Below are positions 11,464-23,385 of a DNA stretch of 64,000 nucleotides, one piece after another. The notes under the pieces are model-generated. The model had not been told where the DNA came from. It saw nothing but the letters and a program-made list of their open reading frames with translations, and did not search any database. Each line of letters begins with the position of its first letter. Position 1 is the stretch's first letter. Source of the stretch: Bidens hawaiensis (taxonomy: Eukaryota; Streptophyta; Magnoliopsida; Asterales; Asteraceae); contig JAIQDT010009003.1 in the NCBI GenBank assembly GCA_021521415.1, forward strand, positions 1 through 64,000, in the 5' to 3' direction. A program made the translations under genes and the position numbers.

Positions 11464-12200
11464 TCAAGACCCATTTTCCAGCTCAGTTTTTGCGGATAAC
11501 TTAGGCACTTTAACAGGCTTGGAACCCTCGGTGGTGAAGAAATGTTTGTTGGCATGAATTAGAGAAATCCATGCCCGCGCGGGAATCTCTGCTACACCAT
11601 ATGGAATGCCATGGTAAAACCAAGAACTCGACATCCTCCGTTTGTGAATGAATTCCATCACTTAGTGTCACCGGAAAGTAATTACCCCTCGCGGATGCAT
11701 GACCTCATAACCAAACCCTGAAACTGGAGAACGAATGGGTTTTAACCGAACCTTATTATCATCATCGAGTTTATCATAGCATTTTTCATACATGATAATG
11801 AGCTTCCTGTGTCGAAAAACACATATTGGGATCGGTAATGGCCAATCAGTGTCGTGGTTATTAATGGATTCTTCATGGAAGGACCACCCTTAATCCTTGG
11901 AAGAACGATAGGTTCTGCCTTCCAGTTATCATTGTCCATTTCTAAACTTTTGTATCCACGTATCATTCCTTCTTAAATCATGTGTACATTCAAATCTTGT
12001 ATTTGCCTTTTCTGCAGGCCATTATCAATACGCGCGTGTGTGTTGCACGCACCCTGTTTCACATTTTTTAATATATGATCCAATTTCCCAAAAGTAATTG
12101 CTTCCTCAATTTCACTTTTCAAACTAATGCAATCATCTATGTGATGCCCAATATCAACATGAAATATATAATGCTTGTTGGGATTTAAATTCTTTCTCAC
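11464..12200 (-). pseudogene. Tat zinc-box and aspartic protease remnant
   Basis: 11973-12200 reads YIFHVDIGHHIDDCISLKSE, the CX2H-type box found between gag and protease in Tat elements. 11742-11966 contains YVFFDTGSSLSCM, an aspartic-protease active-site loop with DTGS. 11464-11661 is a low-similarity linker towards RT. Each piece lies in a different frame or is bounded by stops. Confidence 0.65.
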
Positions 12201-13633
12201 CCACGGGTTTAGGTTTCATAGATTCGATATTTTTTAAAGGGGGGTCCATTTCTGTTTGTCACGTCCGTGAGATGGCTCTTTATTCTTTTTCCCAATCAAC
12301 GCGTGTGCATCCGACCCATGGGATGACTCCACAGGAGGTTGAATGCATGGCCATATTGAAGATCATTCCGGTTTATTAGAGCGAGTGTTCCTAAATTCTA
12401 CCTTAGGAATTTCTTTGGACAATCCCGCCCAAGAAACTCTCAGTTGAGGCGAATATTGCAGCATATATGATAACATCCCATATCTTGGGTATCCCATCAC
12501 AACCAGTCAAACATCTTATCAGATCCTTATTGCGGACATTTTGCCTAAAATCCCCTCTTAGCATGTCTTCATTGATCCCACCAATATTAAATCCTTCGTT
12601 GTTAAAGAGAGTAATAAAGTCTTATATAGATTCGTTATTGCGACTAACAACATTTAAACTTTTTAGGGATCTCGTGTATGCTTCTTTTGCTGACTGAAAT
12701 ATTGTGAGAACTTTGCCACAAAATCATTCCAACTTTGACTCTGACCATCCGACAACTTCTCAAACCATTTGCGGTCGGCTCCTGTAAGCGTGAGGGAAAA
12801 CATATGGAACCCATAAGGTATAGTCCACCCGCTGACCCCTCTCATTGCTGTGAAATTGAGGAGATGATCACTAGGATTAGTCATTCCAGCATATTTCCCT
12901 AAATTACTAGAGATCATGACATTGATAAGGAAATGATCAGTTTCTATCTGCGGAATGAACTTAGACTTCTCTGCAAATGTTGCAAGTCGATATTGCTTTG
13001 TGAAATCCACCTCTGCATCACCACCATATTCTGTATGTTTGACAAACATCCACGGTTGGCTCGTTCCTTACGACCATGTTCCCACTATCATCACTCGGAT
13101 AACCATCATTTTCCCCTCGATATGTGTTATAATGGTATCCACATGAAGCATGACTCTAATCGTACATGGTTTTGCTGGTGAACTCCACTCAACCTAATGA
13201 CCTCTATCGCGGCTTCCTTCCTCCATACATTCCCTAAATATGTCAAGGTCCTGACCAAGATGGCTGTGACGTACTGTTGTTGGAGGAGACGGAGATGAGA
13301 AGAGTGAATCCTCATACATCAGCATCCTTGCTTGCACTCTTTCATTAAGCAGTAAACGTTTGTACTCCTCCATAATCCTATCTTGTTCTTTCTGTAACCA
13401 CTCTTTAGGAAGTGGTATTTGTTTCTCAGATCTGAATGCCGAGAATGAACCTAATCTTGCTTATAACGAAGGGATTCCCCATATCTAGCTTCTAGAGTCA
13501 GTTGATGTCGACGATTTTCTATCTTCACTCGTCCATCATCAGCAGGACTTGGACCTCCAATAGTGACCAGTCTTTTAGCCATCGCCGTAGTATCGACCAG
13601 ATTCTTCTGAATCTGACACATGGTAACCCACAA
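12201..13633 (-). pseudogene. Tat gag remnant
   Basis: The minus-strand frame at 12663-13049 reads a plant retrotransposon gag domain (FTAMRGVSGWTIPYGFHMFSL, then DRKWFEKL...SWNDFVAKFSQYF). It would form the capsid. The likely N-terminus is at 13451-13633 (MCQIQKNLVDTTAMAKRL), with a low-complexity segment at 13127-13315 in another frame. 12201-12660 is the decayed C-terminal part. It lies just after the LTR and primer region, as expected. Confidence 0.65.
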
Positions 13634-13677
13634 TTACGATAAAGTTGGTGTTCTAGACGAAACACGGATGACGCCGA

Positions 13678-14285
13678 TGAAGAAACACGCATCTAAACCG
13701 TATTGGGTTGGATCTATATTTCCACCGAGTAAGGGTTAATAGGTGAAACTAGGTTAAATGAGTCAAGAGTTGAGTTAGATCCAAACTTGAATCCACCGTT
13801 TTCTTGAGAGAGAAAGTACAAAGTGATTGATGTAATATGGGAAGTGCGTATGAAACCTCATGATGATGGAGAGGGTATTTATAGCCGGGGGTGAGAAAAT
13901 GTGATTGGTGAAGTTGTCCCTATCCAGAAGATGCTTCCACTCACCTAAAGGACACGTGGCTTACTCCGATAGGAAATAACAGATAGCCATGTGCTATGTA
14001 GTATGGAATGTCCAACTGGTCTCTCTTGATTGGCTACGCCATCAGGTGCTCTTTGTGAAGAAGGTATAAGTCACTATCAGGGGATATTTTACAAGCTTCT
14101 AGAAGAATATTGTTAAAATTAGTTTGCTCTCCTTATATGTGAAGTCACTCTTCTTGTCTATTCTTACGCCTGTGGGTCTCTCCCATGGTGCATAGGTTCC
14201 TAGTCCTGCGAATGGCTCCCGTGGGTATCATGGGTGACCCGCGAGATCTTCTATTTGGTTTCTTGGGTCATTTTACCACCCTACA
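13678..14285 (-). mobile_element. 5' LTR of the Tat element (minus strand)
   Basis: On the minus strand the LTR starts TGTAGGGTGG at 14285 and ends TTTCTTCA at 13678. It is homologous in inverted orientation to 22681-23385. A TATA-like 'tatttatagcc' region (13875-13890) is present. The sequence directly after the LTR end on the minus strand is where the primer site should be, but no clean tRNA match is seen. Confidence 0.75.
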
Positions 14286-16171
14286 TTTATATTTATATTT
14301 CAAGTAAATATTATGGTTGTTAAAATTTGTTTATAACAGTTTCATTTAACCTGACAAATCATGTTGTCTATCTGTATCTACGTCTCACTCCGAAACACTT
14401 ATTATATAAATTTTTTCTCTTGTTTAGACATTCAAAAATATTTATAGAAATGATAATAATATATCTCTATATTTAAGAATCACATTTTATTAAATTTTAA
14501 GTTTAAATTTTAAAGATAAGGATACTAACGCGATATGGAAACATAAAATAAAGGATTTATTTGGGTACATTTAATATTCGAATTGGAATATTTAACTAAA
14601 AAGAAGATAAAACTTAATATTGAATGTTGCAAAGAACTGATGGCTAAAAACCACTGACGGTTTATACATTAGTCGTTCTTCACTATGGTTAAAAGAAAAC
14701 TACTGCTATCAAAGAGTTGACAACATTCAACTAATATAAACACTAAAGAATTTAGCAATTGTTGTATCAAACTACTGAAAACTGAAAAGAATTGAAGGCA
14801 ATCATTTGATGATCACACATATGTTGTTTTGACAAGATCAGTAGTTAATATAAGATTATATTGAAATCGGTTGCTTAGTATAGTCGATTCAGTTGTTTGT
14901 GACAAAATTTGTTAGCTGTCGGTTTCACATTTTGCTCATAATTAGTTTGATACTTGTATAAAATGAAGAAGAAAGTTTTTTCTTCATTAACACTTTTGAC
15001 ACATCATACGTTTACCTGATTACAATATATGTTGTACTATGAAATCAGGGAATGATGAGCTATGGTTGAGGGAAGCAGTAGATTGTAATCTTTTTATTAT
15101 GATTAATGTAAACTTGTTCTTCTACATGAAACCTTTAAAATCTAGTTAATTTCCGTTGCATTTAACTTTGACAAGACTGACTGACTCATAATTCAATATG
15201 AACTCAATAAATGTGATACTAATATGATACAAAAGATTAGATTAGTTGTTTAGTGTTTCACTAGGTTATTGAGTCGTGTACGCCACGGGTGGAAATGTAG
15301 AAATCGTCAATTAAAGACATATTTATGATGACAAAAGTTTGTTTCATATGTTTATTGGGAGAATTATTTGATATAATTTCAGTTGATATTCGTATGTAAA
15401 CAAAGTATTTAAAAACATAAACTTACTACAAAAGAAGATTCATAGTACATTGTTTGGAAACATAATTTAAAACTTTAAAAATTACAAATTCATAAACTGC
15501 TAAATATTTCCTTATAAACCATATTTGTTGTCTTGTTTGTAACTTTACATTGCTCATCCAAAATAGGGTTGTCCAAACCGCTCGCTTGAAAAATGCTCGT
15601 TCGATTTTCGCTTGATTTGAAAATTAGCCGATCAAATGGGTTCGACTTGATAATAAGCCAAGCACGAGATCGGTTCGGTTCAATTTGTTTTGCTTGAATT
15701 ATTTTTATGTATAAAATATGTATTTATATATAAATATTTAAAATTATAAGGGTTTTTAAATTTCCCACTTTTGTGTTGACTTCAAAATTTAAATTTAAAC
15801 TCTAGCCACTTGATCAATACTTCCACAATTCCACTTTTCCACAAGCTTTCCTATCATTCTGACGTTGAGTACTTCGATTACGTATACCTTTGAAAAACTA
15901 GCTACTGGTTCTCGTCACACTTGACGAGCTATTTTTCAATTGTTAGGAGAAAATATCGACCGGGTATCTTCGTTGAACTTATTAGGTATAGTTTTAGGCA
16001 TTTTAGAGTTGGAGCTCTTTACATTTTTTTAGTTGAAAGTTTTGAATTAATGACATTTTGGAGCTTTAGAATTTTAAAATTGAAAACTTCATACGAAACT
16101 GATGGGTGTCTAATGAGTTACTTTTCTATGGAACTCACAACTAAGCTTTAAATTTATAAAACGAAACTCTT
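14286..16171. other. AT-rich intergenic DNA, nothing recognised
   Basis: No coding or LTR signature. A degenerate 'gctcgttcg'-type segment lies at 15565-15700. The ORF at 15921-16151 has no recognisable similarity and I do not call it. Confidence 0.6.
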
Positions 16172-17808
16172 AATGAATCCTCACACAATCGACAAGTGTA
16201 CCGATCACAATTAGTATAGACCTAAGAAGTCCGAGTATCGAACACAAGGACACGTGATAACACCTATGATTACTAAACCCTAGACAAGACCTTCCTAAGA
16301 ATAATATTTTTTTAATTGATTTTTAATAATTAAACTACTTGTCTAAATTACTTTAACTAAGTTAATAAACTTAACTTAACAATACCTAACGAAACTTTAC
16401 GACTGAACTAACAATGGAGAAAACGTCTACCTAGGCAAGAATCATATTGAAGATCTAACAAGCTAATGGATTGAATGATCTCATGACACCGGTATCTAAG
16501 GATGACACAACTAAGGTTTGCTCAAGAAAGCTAGATCAACTCTCGGTCTCACTAACAAACCCTAACTTACACTTAATTAATTTTAAGAACAAACCGGGAA
16601 ACGAATGCTAAGGTGTTCTAATGTCGACTCTCCTCTCGGTCTTGCCAACACACGAACCTAATGGAAACGAATACTATGCAACCAAGGATAGAGGAACAAT
16701 TTGGTTAAACATAAACTAGATCAACTAATCGCTCACAAACCCAAACCCGACAAGAACCGAACCGTTCTCGCGATCCTAATTCTAACAAGTAAAAGCAATG
16801 TGACGACTTTACTTCCTATCACATCTTGGTCTCTAAGAAGGTTCTTAACCCGCTGAATTCAATCAATTAACAATCTCAATAAAACCCTATGGTTGTACCT
16901 ACCGCAAACAAACTCTAAACACAAAGTAAAGAATTAAACATACAACTATCAATCAAAACCAATTCATTTAATCGAAGTATGAGATTATGAGATAAAATCA
17001 ATAAAATCATAGCCACTAAACACAACCTAATTCATCAATAAACCAAACTTTAAATACAATTCAAGTCATATTGATCAAACAATCCAATAAACTCATCAAA
17101 ACCTAACAATAATCATCAAACCTAGGTAGAACAAAGAAGTTTAGCCAATCATAATCAATGAATAGTAGATAATAGATATAAATGATAAACATGTTCATAT
17201 GAATCTGATTACAAAAGGTTTGAATGATTAAAAACCAACAACGAATTTACAAACGTTAAAGTAGTCAAAACCGACAACCAAAGGATAAAAGATAGAACCG
17301 TAAGCTTGTCCTCCTTGATTTCTCCTCTAGATTAGGTGTGGTGGCTGGAGAATTATGTTAAATTCGTTCATATGGTATTATCCTTTTATATATGTGTTTA
17401 AACACCTCATTCCTAATATAAAATAGGTTAAAACAAGCCCACAAGGCCCCCTAGAAGACAAAATAGACGGGGTAGCTGATTCCTGAACATTCTTGGCAGC
17501 TTTTGGACATGTGGGACGTCGCATAGCGTGGGCATGGATGCCTCACCCGGTCGCGTAGCGCGGCCATGTCCTGGTGCTCGTTTCTTCGTTTTTTGACTTG
17601 TTTATCTTCAAACGCGCATACCGGCTTCCTCCGAATCTCTTTTGAGCTGATTCTTTCTTCATTAATCTCGTTTTTCGCTCTCTTCAACATGGGACATATC
17701 ATATACACATAAATTTAATTTCATGCAAGAAAAAGTTATATTCGTTAACGGTTTACGCACAAAACACCACAAAACGGGCTAAAATGCTATGTGTTTTGCA
17801 ACACATCA
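16172..17808 (-). mobile_element. Athila-like 3' LTR, minus orientation
   Basis: The minus-strand start TGATGTGTTG is at 17808. It is matched by 1775-3320 in inverted orientation, but here it continues past the point where the left copy is cut, into 'gtgttatcacgtgtccttg' and on to about 16172. Directly upstream on the minus strand is CAAGTGTGGGGATATT, a good polypurine tract, so this is a 3' LTR with its body to the right. The exact end near 16172 is uncertain. Confidence 0.6.
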
Positions 17809-18845
17809 AATATCCCCACACTTGAACTTTTTTCGTCCCTGAAAAAGAAATCTACACAAGATCATAACCAAGTGAAAACAACAAACTCCCAGATTATTTA
17901 ACGTTACTAAAGCACATGAAACAGCTCGACATATTAACCGCGATTGCCGGTATTGTTGTCCACTTAAACCCAGCCTCTAACCAATCAAGCCCCCAATTGC
18001 ATTAAGCGTTTTAAGTCCAAAAATATGGCTACACCTACCCCATCTCAGAAAAAGAAAGTTTGAAGAACTAGAGTCGAAGCAAACTGGTTCGACAAATCAC
18101 CATAAGCCAAGGACTCGTTGATAACACTAATTAGATGCACTTAGTGAAATTTGATGGATGAATGGTCCTGTGAGGTCGTATGAGCTATTCCTAAATATTA
18201 TTGGACTTTGTCCTATAAATTCCTAATTTGATATTTATTGACTAAGAACCTCGAGCCCCAATAGTGTATCCTCAGAGTTACTATCCCCTTGGTAACACGT
18301 AAACTCTAAGTCCCGTCTAGTATGTGCATCTTTGGCCTCTTTTACTAACTTTGAGAATGCTTCTTTGACATTTTACAATACATAACTTTCTCACAATCAT
18401 TTGCTTTTTGAACGACTTTTCGGAGTACTCATAACTTTCATAACATACTTCTTTTTTTATTTTTTATTTTTTTTTCAATCTTTTTTTTCTTTTTTTTATA
18501 TCACCCTAAAGTATATAACTGTTTCTAAGCTCGTAAAAAGATGGACATGTGGTGGTGTGCTGGTTTGAGCGCATCTAAGTCTTACTATCTCAAAGTTTTT
18601 AGATTATGGTAATCCTCCCTAAGCATCGAAATTCGGTTTCACCGTTTTTCAAATTATTAGATATATAAAATCTGCTAAAGAGGACTATCAAAGCTAGTTG
18701 GGCCTATCGACACATCACAAATCAGATATGCAAACCATCTCTTCTTTTATTATTATATTATATTTTTCAAAAGTTCCGAGAGTTCGTTAACACAACGGTA
18801 ATAATATCATTTCCTGCTTAACGTAGAAGAAAAACAATTTTCAAG
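17809..18845 (-). other. Non-coding 3' internal region of the Athila-like element
   Basis: No ORF is supported. It begins with the polypurine tract, holds a long T-rich low-complexity tract (18440-18505), and ends where the Tat extra-ORF remnant begins. I see no further structure. Confidence 0.45.
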
Positions 18846-19868
18846 GGACATTTTTTTCTTTGAACCAAGGCTGATCGAGATATGTAGCAAAACACAAGTA
18901 TGGTAAATTCTCGGATAGAGAACAGCAGGCCATTTGGATAGGAACAACGTACTCACAGATCCAAAGAAACTTCATTTGCCATTCGTAAGAACTACGGGGG
19001 AGCTCGTTCCCTATCACACCCTTGCTGGTCGACGAACAGTTATACTAACCGCCACGCCCTTGCATCTTGTGGAACACTGAAAATTTGTCTATCGTTAGCA
19101 CAATGTTGTGAGCCCTACAATAGAACTCAAAGTGTTGAATCCTCATCAATCCGAATGGATGCATCTGATAAAGGCGAATTCTATTTACCGATAACAGATT
19201 CCCGAGAAACTTTGTAATTGGCAGACGAAGTTTCCGGTGGTGAAATCTTCGGCATAAAGAGCCATTTTCCTATTTAGAGGCTTACTGGTGGTAGATCCGG
19301 CAGCAGGGAGTTCTGGTTCCCACTTCGGTGCGAGACCGTAGCAATTGACAATATCCAGATAATCCTTTTCCTTCAAATTAATCATTACACGATGAACGGT
19401 GGGAGAGTGTAAATACCCGTTACCGGTTCCCTACTTTGGACATTGGATTTACTTATAAACACAGTTTTAAATATCAAAGTTAATTAAAACTTTCGCAGAA
19501 TATAAAAACTTCAACCATAATATATTACATAACATTCAAATCTCGTCTTTAACAAACATTCATAGTCATTTAAAAATAAAACATAGTCTTTAAAACATCA
19601 TAACATTTCCTTGAGATGCCAATATCTTCAATTCCATGCCATGTGTCCTTATCAAGCGAGCTACCTCATTCTACTCACCTGCGTGCATATAAAAAGTCAG
19701 CTACGCTGAGTGAGTTCGAGTTAATCATACATCATACAATACATACACTTACCTTCAATTATGCATCCGATGATACACAATAAGTATTTTACTAATTTAC
19801 TTTCATTACATACATTCATATATACGTTCATACTTTATTATTTCTATACTATATACTTGTTGTCCTTT

Positions 19869-20055
19869 CTATCTCAGCTATTATTAGGGTCTGATCACTT
19901 CCTTGTCTAGATATTATTAGGGTCTGATCCCTCTTTCCTTGTCTATCTCAGATATTATTAGAGTCTGATCCCTTACTTGTCTATCTCAGATATTATTAGG
20001 GTCTGATCCCTTACTTGTCTATCTCAGATATTATTAGGGTCTGATCCCTTACTTC
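19869..20055. repeat. 38-bp tandem repeat, five copies
   Basis: Units begin CTATCTCAGATATTATTAGG and continue with 'gtctgatcccttacttgt'. The last copies are nearly identical and the first two are more diverged. It lies inside the solo LTR. Confidence 0.9.
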
Positions 20056-20679
20056 TTCATCTTCATACATACTGTCTTTACATACCCATAACATACATAT
20101 ACTTTCTTTAGTCATTCATAGATACTCATTTGTCATACATATATTATCATACACATTCATCTTGCATATACATACCTTCCTTGTCAATATGTGCAATATC
20201 AGAAGATCGTTCATGTACCGACAAGCTTTTATTCACATTCAAGACATATATAAATAACATATAAATCATATATGGCATACACTTACCATTTAAAGTAAGT
20301 GTATTGACTGTCACATTGAGTATGCTCACAGCCCCGAAAACATAAGAAGGAAATGGGGCTAGAAACTCACCTGGATCCTGTTACGTTCTCCGTTTATCGT
20401 TATCCCCTTCTTTAAATGAGCTCTGCTAACTATGTATTAATCACGTGTATAATACTTGTTCTAATCATATTATTCATATTTCAGCCAAATGGCTAAGTCT
20501 GGTCTATTCTAATGGTCTTGTTTTAGAAAACATTTTACTTAGAATATTTTATCCTTAGACCCAAATGTATTCAAATACTTGGTATTCAATTACTTTAGTA
20601 TTCTTATCTTTCTTTCTCTATTGTTATTTCAATGTTTACTATAGCATCCGAGTTATACAATGTAACTTGAATACATGTA

Positions 20680-21415
20680 TAAGGTATTCGAGTCACCTAG
20701 TGTATTTGATCATGCTATTGTATTAAAATACCATGGTGTATGCTCTTATATATATTGTGTTCGAAAATTTATGTATTCAAATCATATATCATATTCGAAT
20801 CATTATTCATGTGTGCGGACGGCCCTTGTATACAAACATATGTGAATGGCCATTGTGTTCGGATACATAGTTGTAAGCGAGTTGCCCCTTTGTATTTGAA
20901 CCCTTGCATGTAATCGAACTTGGACATTGTATGCGAGTATACATCTATTCGAGTCAATGTATGTGAACTTGTTACATGCATTCAAACCATATTAGGTATG
21001 CGAATGTATTAATATGTAATAGTTTGTTCTTGATATATTCGAGTGATCCGTATGTATTCGAATGTATATAAGCATGAATGTATTCGAACGTTCCAATGTA
21101 ATTGAACATCATCAGTGTATGCGAGTACACATGTTGTATTCGAGTTTAAGGATGTAACCGAATATAGACATTGTATTCGAGTCCCGATTGTAATCGAATC
21201 ATCAATGTATTCGAGCCATTCAATGTATGCAAATGTATGTACTGTATGCGAGTACATATATGTAATCGAATATATGTATTCAAGCGTGTTGATTGTATTC
21301 AAATTGTCCATTTGTATGTGAATCCACTTATTGTGTTCGAACATATCAATGTATGCGAAATTATCCATGTAATCGAATTAGACCAATGCATTCGAATCTA
21401 TTTATAGTAGTCGAA
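20680..21415. repeat. About 36 dispersed TGTATNCGAAT motifs
   Basis: A degenerate 11-mer (TGTATTCGAAT, TGTAATCGAAT, TGTATGCGAGT and relatives) recurs about every 20 bp, always in the same orientation, with unrelated sequence between copies. Overlapping ORFs in both directions only read this array. Confidence 0.85.
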
Positions 21416-22175
21416 TGAGCTGAATAGTTTGGGTCCGTTTATCACCATTATTATTATATTTCATGGTCTTAACACCCTAATATGACTCAGTATTAACCTA
21501 TAAATGTTTCCCTAACCGTTTTCGACCAAAACATGACCCGTGTAACCATAAAGCTTGGGCCTTTATGGCTAAAACCGTTCAAAAGGCTTGATCTAGGGTT
21601 TCTTTTATGGGCCGTATATAGCCATGAGTTCATTAAGTCCATTTTAAACATCAAGTTTGTAACTTTATGATTTATCTAGACCCGATCTACTCTAGGGTTA
21701 AGTCTCAAGGCAAACCGTTCATAAAAACATAACCTTTAAAGATAAAGAACGTACCTTTACTTATTTTTAGGTTACGGTTTAGCTTGGTTAGGAACTACAA
21801 TCTTGTATATTGCTTATATATATATATATCCAAGATCAAATAATATATATCTTGGTTCGGGTCTTGGATCTCCTCTCCTAGCCCGCGGCGGTAAGTAAGA
21901 GGGAGTATGTGTGTGTTTTGAGTGTCTAGAGAATAAGATGGATAAGAATGAGGGTTTTAGGGTTTTAGGGAGGTTTAAGGGAGAATTAATACTCTCTTAA
22001 GCCCATGGAACTAAGGCCCATCCTATCCCTTATTCCATCTTTCCCCATCCAAGTCCATACTCTACTTTATATTTAATTCTAATTAAATATTAACGCACAA
22101 TAAACAAACATAATTCCTTTTATTTATTAATATAAATTTAGGATGTTACAGAGAGTTCTTCTTCTCACCAGCCAT

Positions 22176-22335
22176 TAAATAATCAACTAATAATTTGTTG
22201 CAAACAGCTATCACAATAGAATTAGGGTTTGAAACGGAAGAAAATTTCCCGACAAAGAAATGTCAACAATGAGAAAGGAAGAGAAAGCGTGAAATCTCAA
22301 ACGAAGGATACCCCCTCCCCAATATTTATACCCAT
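22176..22335 (-). promoter_or_regulatory. TATA promoter and 5' UTR of the antisense extra ORF
   Basis: On the minus strand GTATAAATATT lies at about 22321-22331, some 150 bp before the ATG. The sequence between is CT-rich ('ttctcttcctttctcattg') and contains AAACCCTAAT. It looks like an ordinary plant core promoter with a leader, lying inside the Tat element and pointing away from its 3' LTR. Confidence 0.55.
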
Positions 22336-22668
22336 CACAATTAATGCAATGGTAAGGCGCGCATAAGAGAGAAAAGAGGGAGGTCTAATGGATGCTTGAC
22401 ACGTCATGCAAGAAAAGCGAAAAACAGAACATTCTCTCACAACCGTCAAACATCTTCAAAGTCTCGAAATGACCGGCTAACACGTTTAGAGCAGACCAAT
22501 CACATCATTGCTTCAACACTTCTCCTAATCCCTTGATTAAATAAAAATGATGATATACAAGATCATGGAGAAAATCTCGCCGATGACGACATTCAGAAAC
22601 AATTCCACCCCCAAGAGCATTAAGTCAAAAATTCCATCCACATAACAGACACGGAGAAGAAACAATGG
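22336..22668. other. Non-coding stretch between the extra-ORF promoter and the Tat 3' LTR
   Basis: No ORF of interest. It presumably holds upstream promoter sequence of the antisense extra ORF. Confidence 0.4.
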
Positions 22669-23385
22669 ATTGGGGGGACTTATAGAGGTAGGATAGTAAA
22701 ATGACCCAATAAACCAAATAGAAGATCCCATAGGTCACCCATGATACCCGTAGGAGCCATTCGCAGGACAAGGAACTTATGTACCGCGGGAGAGAGCCAC
22801 AGGTGGAAGAATTGACAAAAAGAGTGACTTCACATATTTGGATAAAAACAATTGTAACAATGTCCTTCTAGAAGCTTACTAATATATTCCCTGATAGTGA
22901 CATATACCCCTTTTACAAAGAGCACGTGATGGCATAGCCAATCAAGAGAGACCAGTTGGACGTTCCATAACGGCCTAGCACATGGCTAGTTGTCATCTTT
23001 TATCGGAGTAAGCCATGTATCTCTTCAGGTGAGTTGAAGCATCTTCTTGATATGGACAGCTTCACTAATCACATTCCCTTACTCCCGGCCATAGATACCC
23101 TCACCAACATCACCAGGTATTCATACACACTTATCATATTACATCAATCACTATGTACTTTCTCTCTCTACATAACGGTACTTCATCTCACGCCGAAGGG
23201 TGGTTAAGGGAAGACACCCCCCCTCAACGTGTCCTTCCCGTTACAGCTCACGGTGATATGTTTTGCAGGATTCAAGTCTTGATCTAACTCAAATCTTGAC
23301 TCATTTAACCTAGTTTCACCTATTAACCCTTATCCGGTGGAGATATAGATACAACCCTAATACTGTTTAGATATGTGTTTCTTCA
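22669..23385 (+). mobile_element. Polypurine tract and 3' LTR of a second Tat copy
   Basis: A purine tract (ATTGGGGGGACT, ending 22680) directly precedes an LTR homologous to 13678-14285. The LTR runs from about 22681 to TTTCTTCA at 23385. Its first bases are TATAG instead of TG, a point change. Relative to the left copy it carries about 95 extra bp at 23170-23275. Body sequence to the left is the antisense extra ORF, so this is the 3' LTR of a plus-oriented element whose gag-pol is gone. Confidence 0.7.

Larger units (their letters stand above)
8100..14285 (-). mobile_element. Decayed Tat-lineage Ty3-gypsy retrotransposon, 5' LTR to 3' UTR
   Basis: The minus-strand order is LTR, gag, protease, RT, RNase H, second RNase H-like domain, integrase and tandem-repeat 3' UTR. 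The antisense extra ORF lies beyond it at 5931-7998. The dual RNase H, the zinc-box wording YCIFHVDIGHHIDDC and the antisense extra ORF are all Tat-lineage traits. Every domain is broken by stops and frameshifts, so the copy is dead. Its 3' LTR is not seen; the region beyond the extra ORF has been replaced by other repeats. Confidence 0.8.
19408..22150 (-). mobile_element. 2.74-kb solo LTR (chromovirus/Tekay-like)
   Basis: It is bounded by TG...CA on both strands (TGTAAATACC at the left; TGTAACATCC on the minus strand at the right) and flanked by the 5-bp duplication GAGAG (19403-19407 and 22151-22155). No internal coding region is present, so it is a solo LTR left by LTR-LTR recombination. 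A TATA run near 21815-21830 supports minus orientation. The TGTAACATCC start is what I would expect of a Tekay-type chromovirus, but the lineage is inferred only. Confidence 0.75.
18848..22175 (-). pseudogene. N-terminal half of Tat antisense extra ORF, split by a solo LTR
   Basis: The start codon is at 22173-22175 (MAGEKKNS). After 25 bp the frame is interrupted by the solo LTR, and it resumes at 19402 in the same frame once one copy of the 5-bp duplication is ignored. It goes on through YGLAPKWEPELPAAG and KMALYAEDF. A frameshift near 19200 leads into LLSVNRIRLYQMHPFGL...HFEFYCRAHNIV. A stop near 19050 precedes further similarity down to about 18850. This is the N-terminal domain of the 'putative gypsy type transposon' family, whose C-terminal half is seen at 5931-7998 in another copy. 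Its function is unknown. Confidence 0.65.

Noticed and set aside
15921..16151. 76-aa plus-strand ORF
   Set aside because: AT-rich, no recognisable motif, no flanking gene signals.
21009..21407. Overlapping ORFs on both strands (119 aa minus, 78 aa plus)
   Set aside because: They only read the TGTATNCGAAT array; the peptides are repetitive in every frame and lack any domain.
21950..21975. Interstitial telomeric repeat
   Set aside because: Only two or three GGGTTTTA units, not TTTAGGG, within an LTR.
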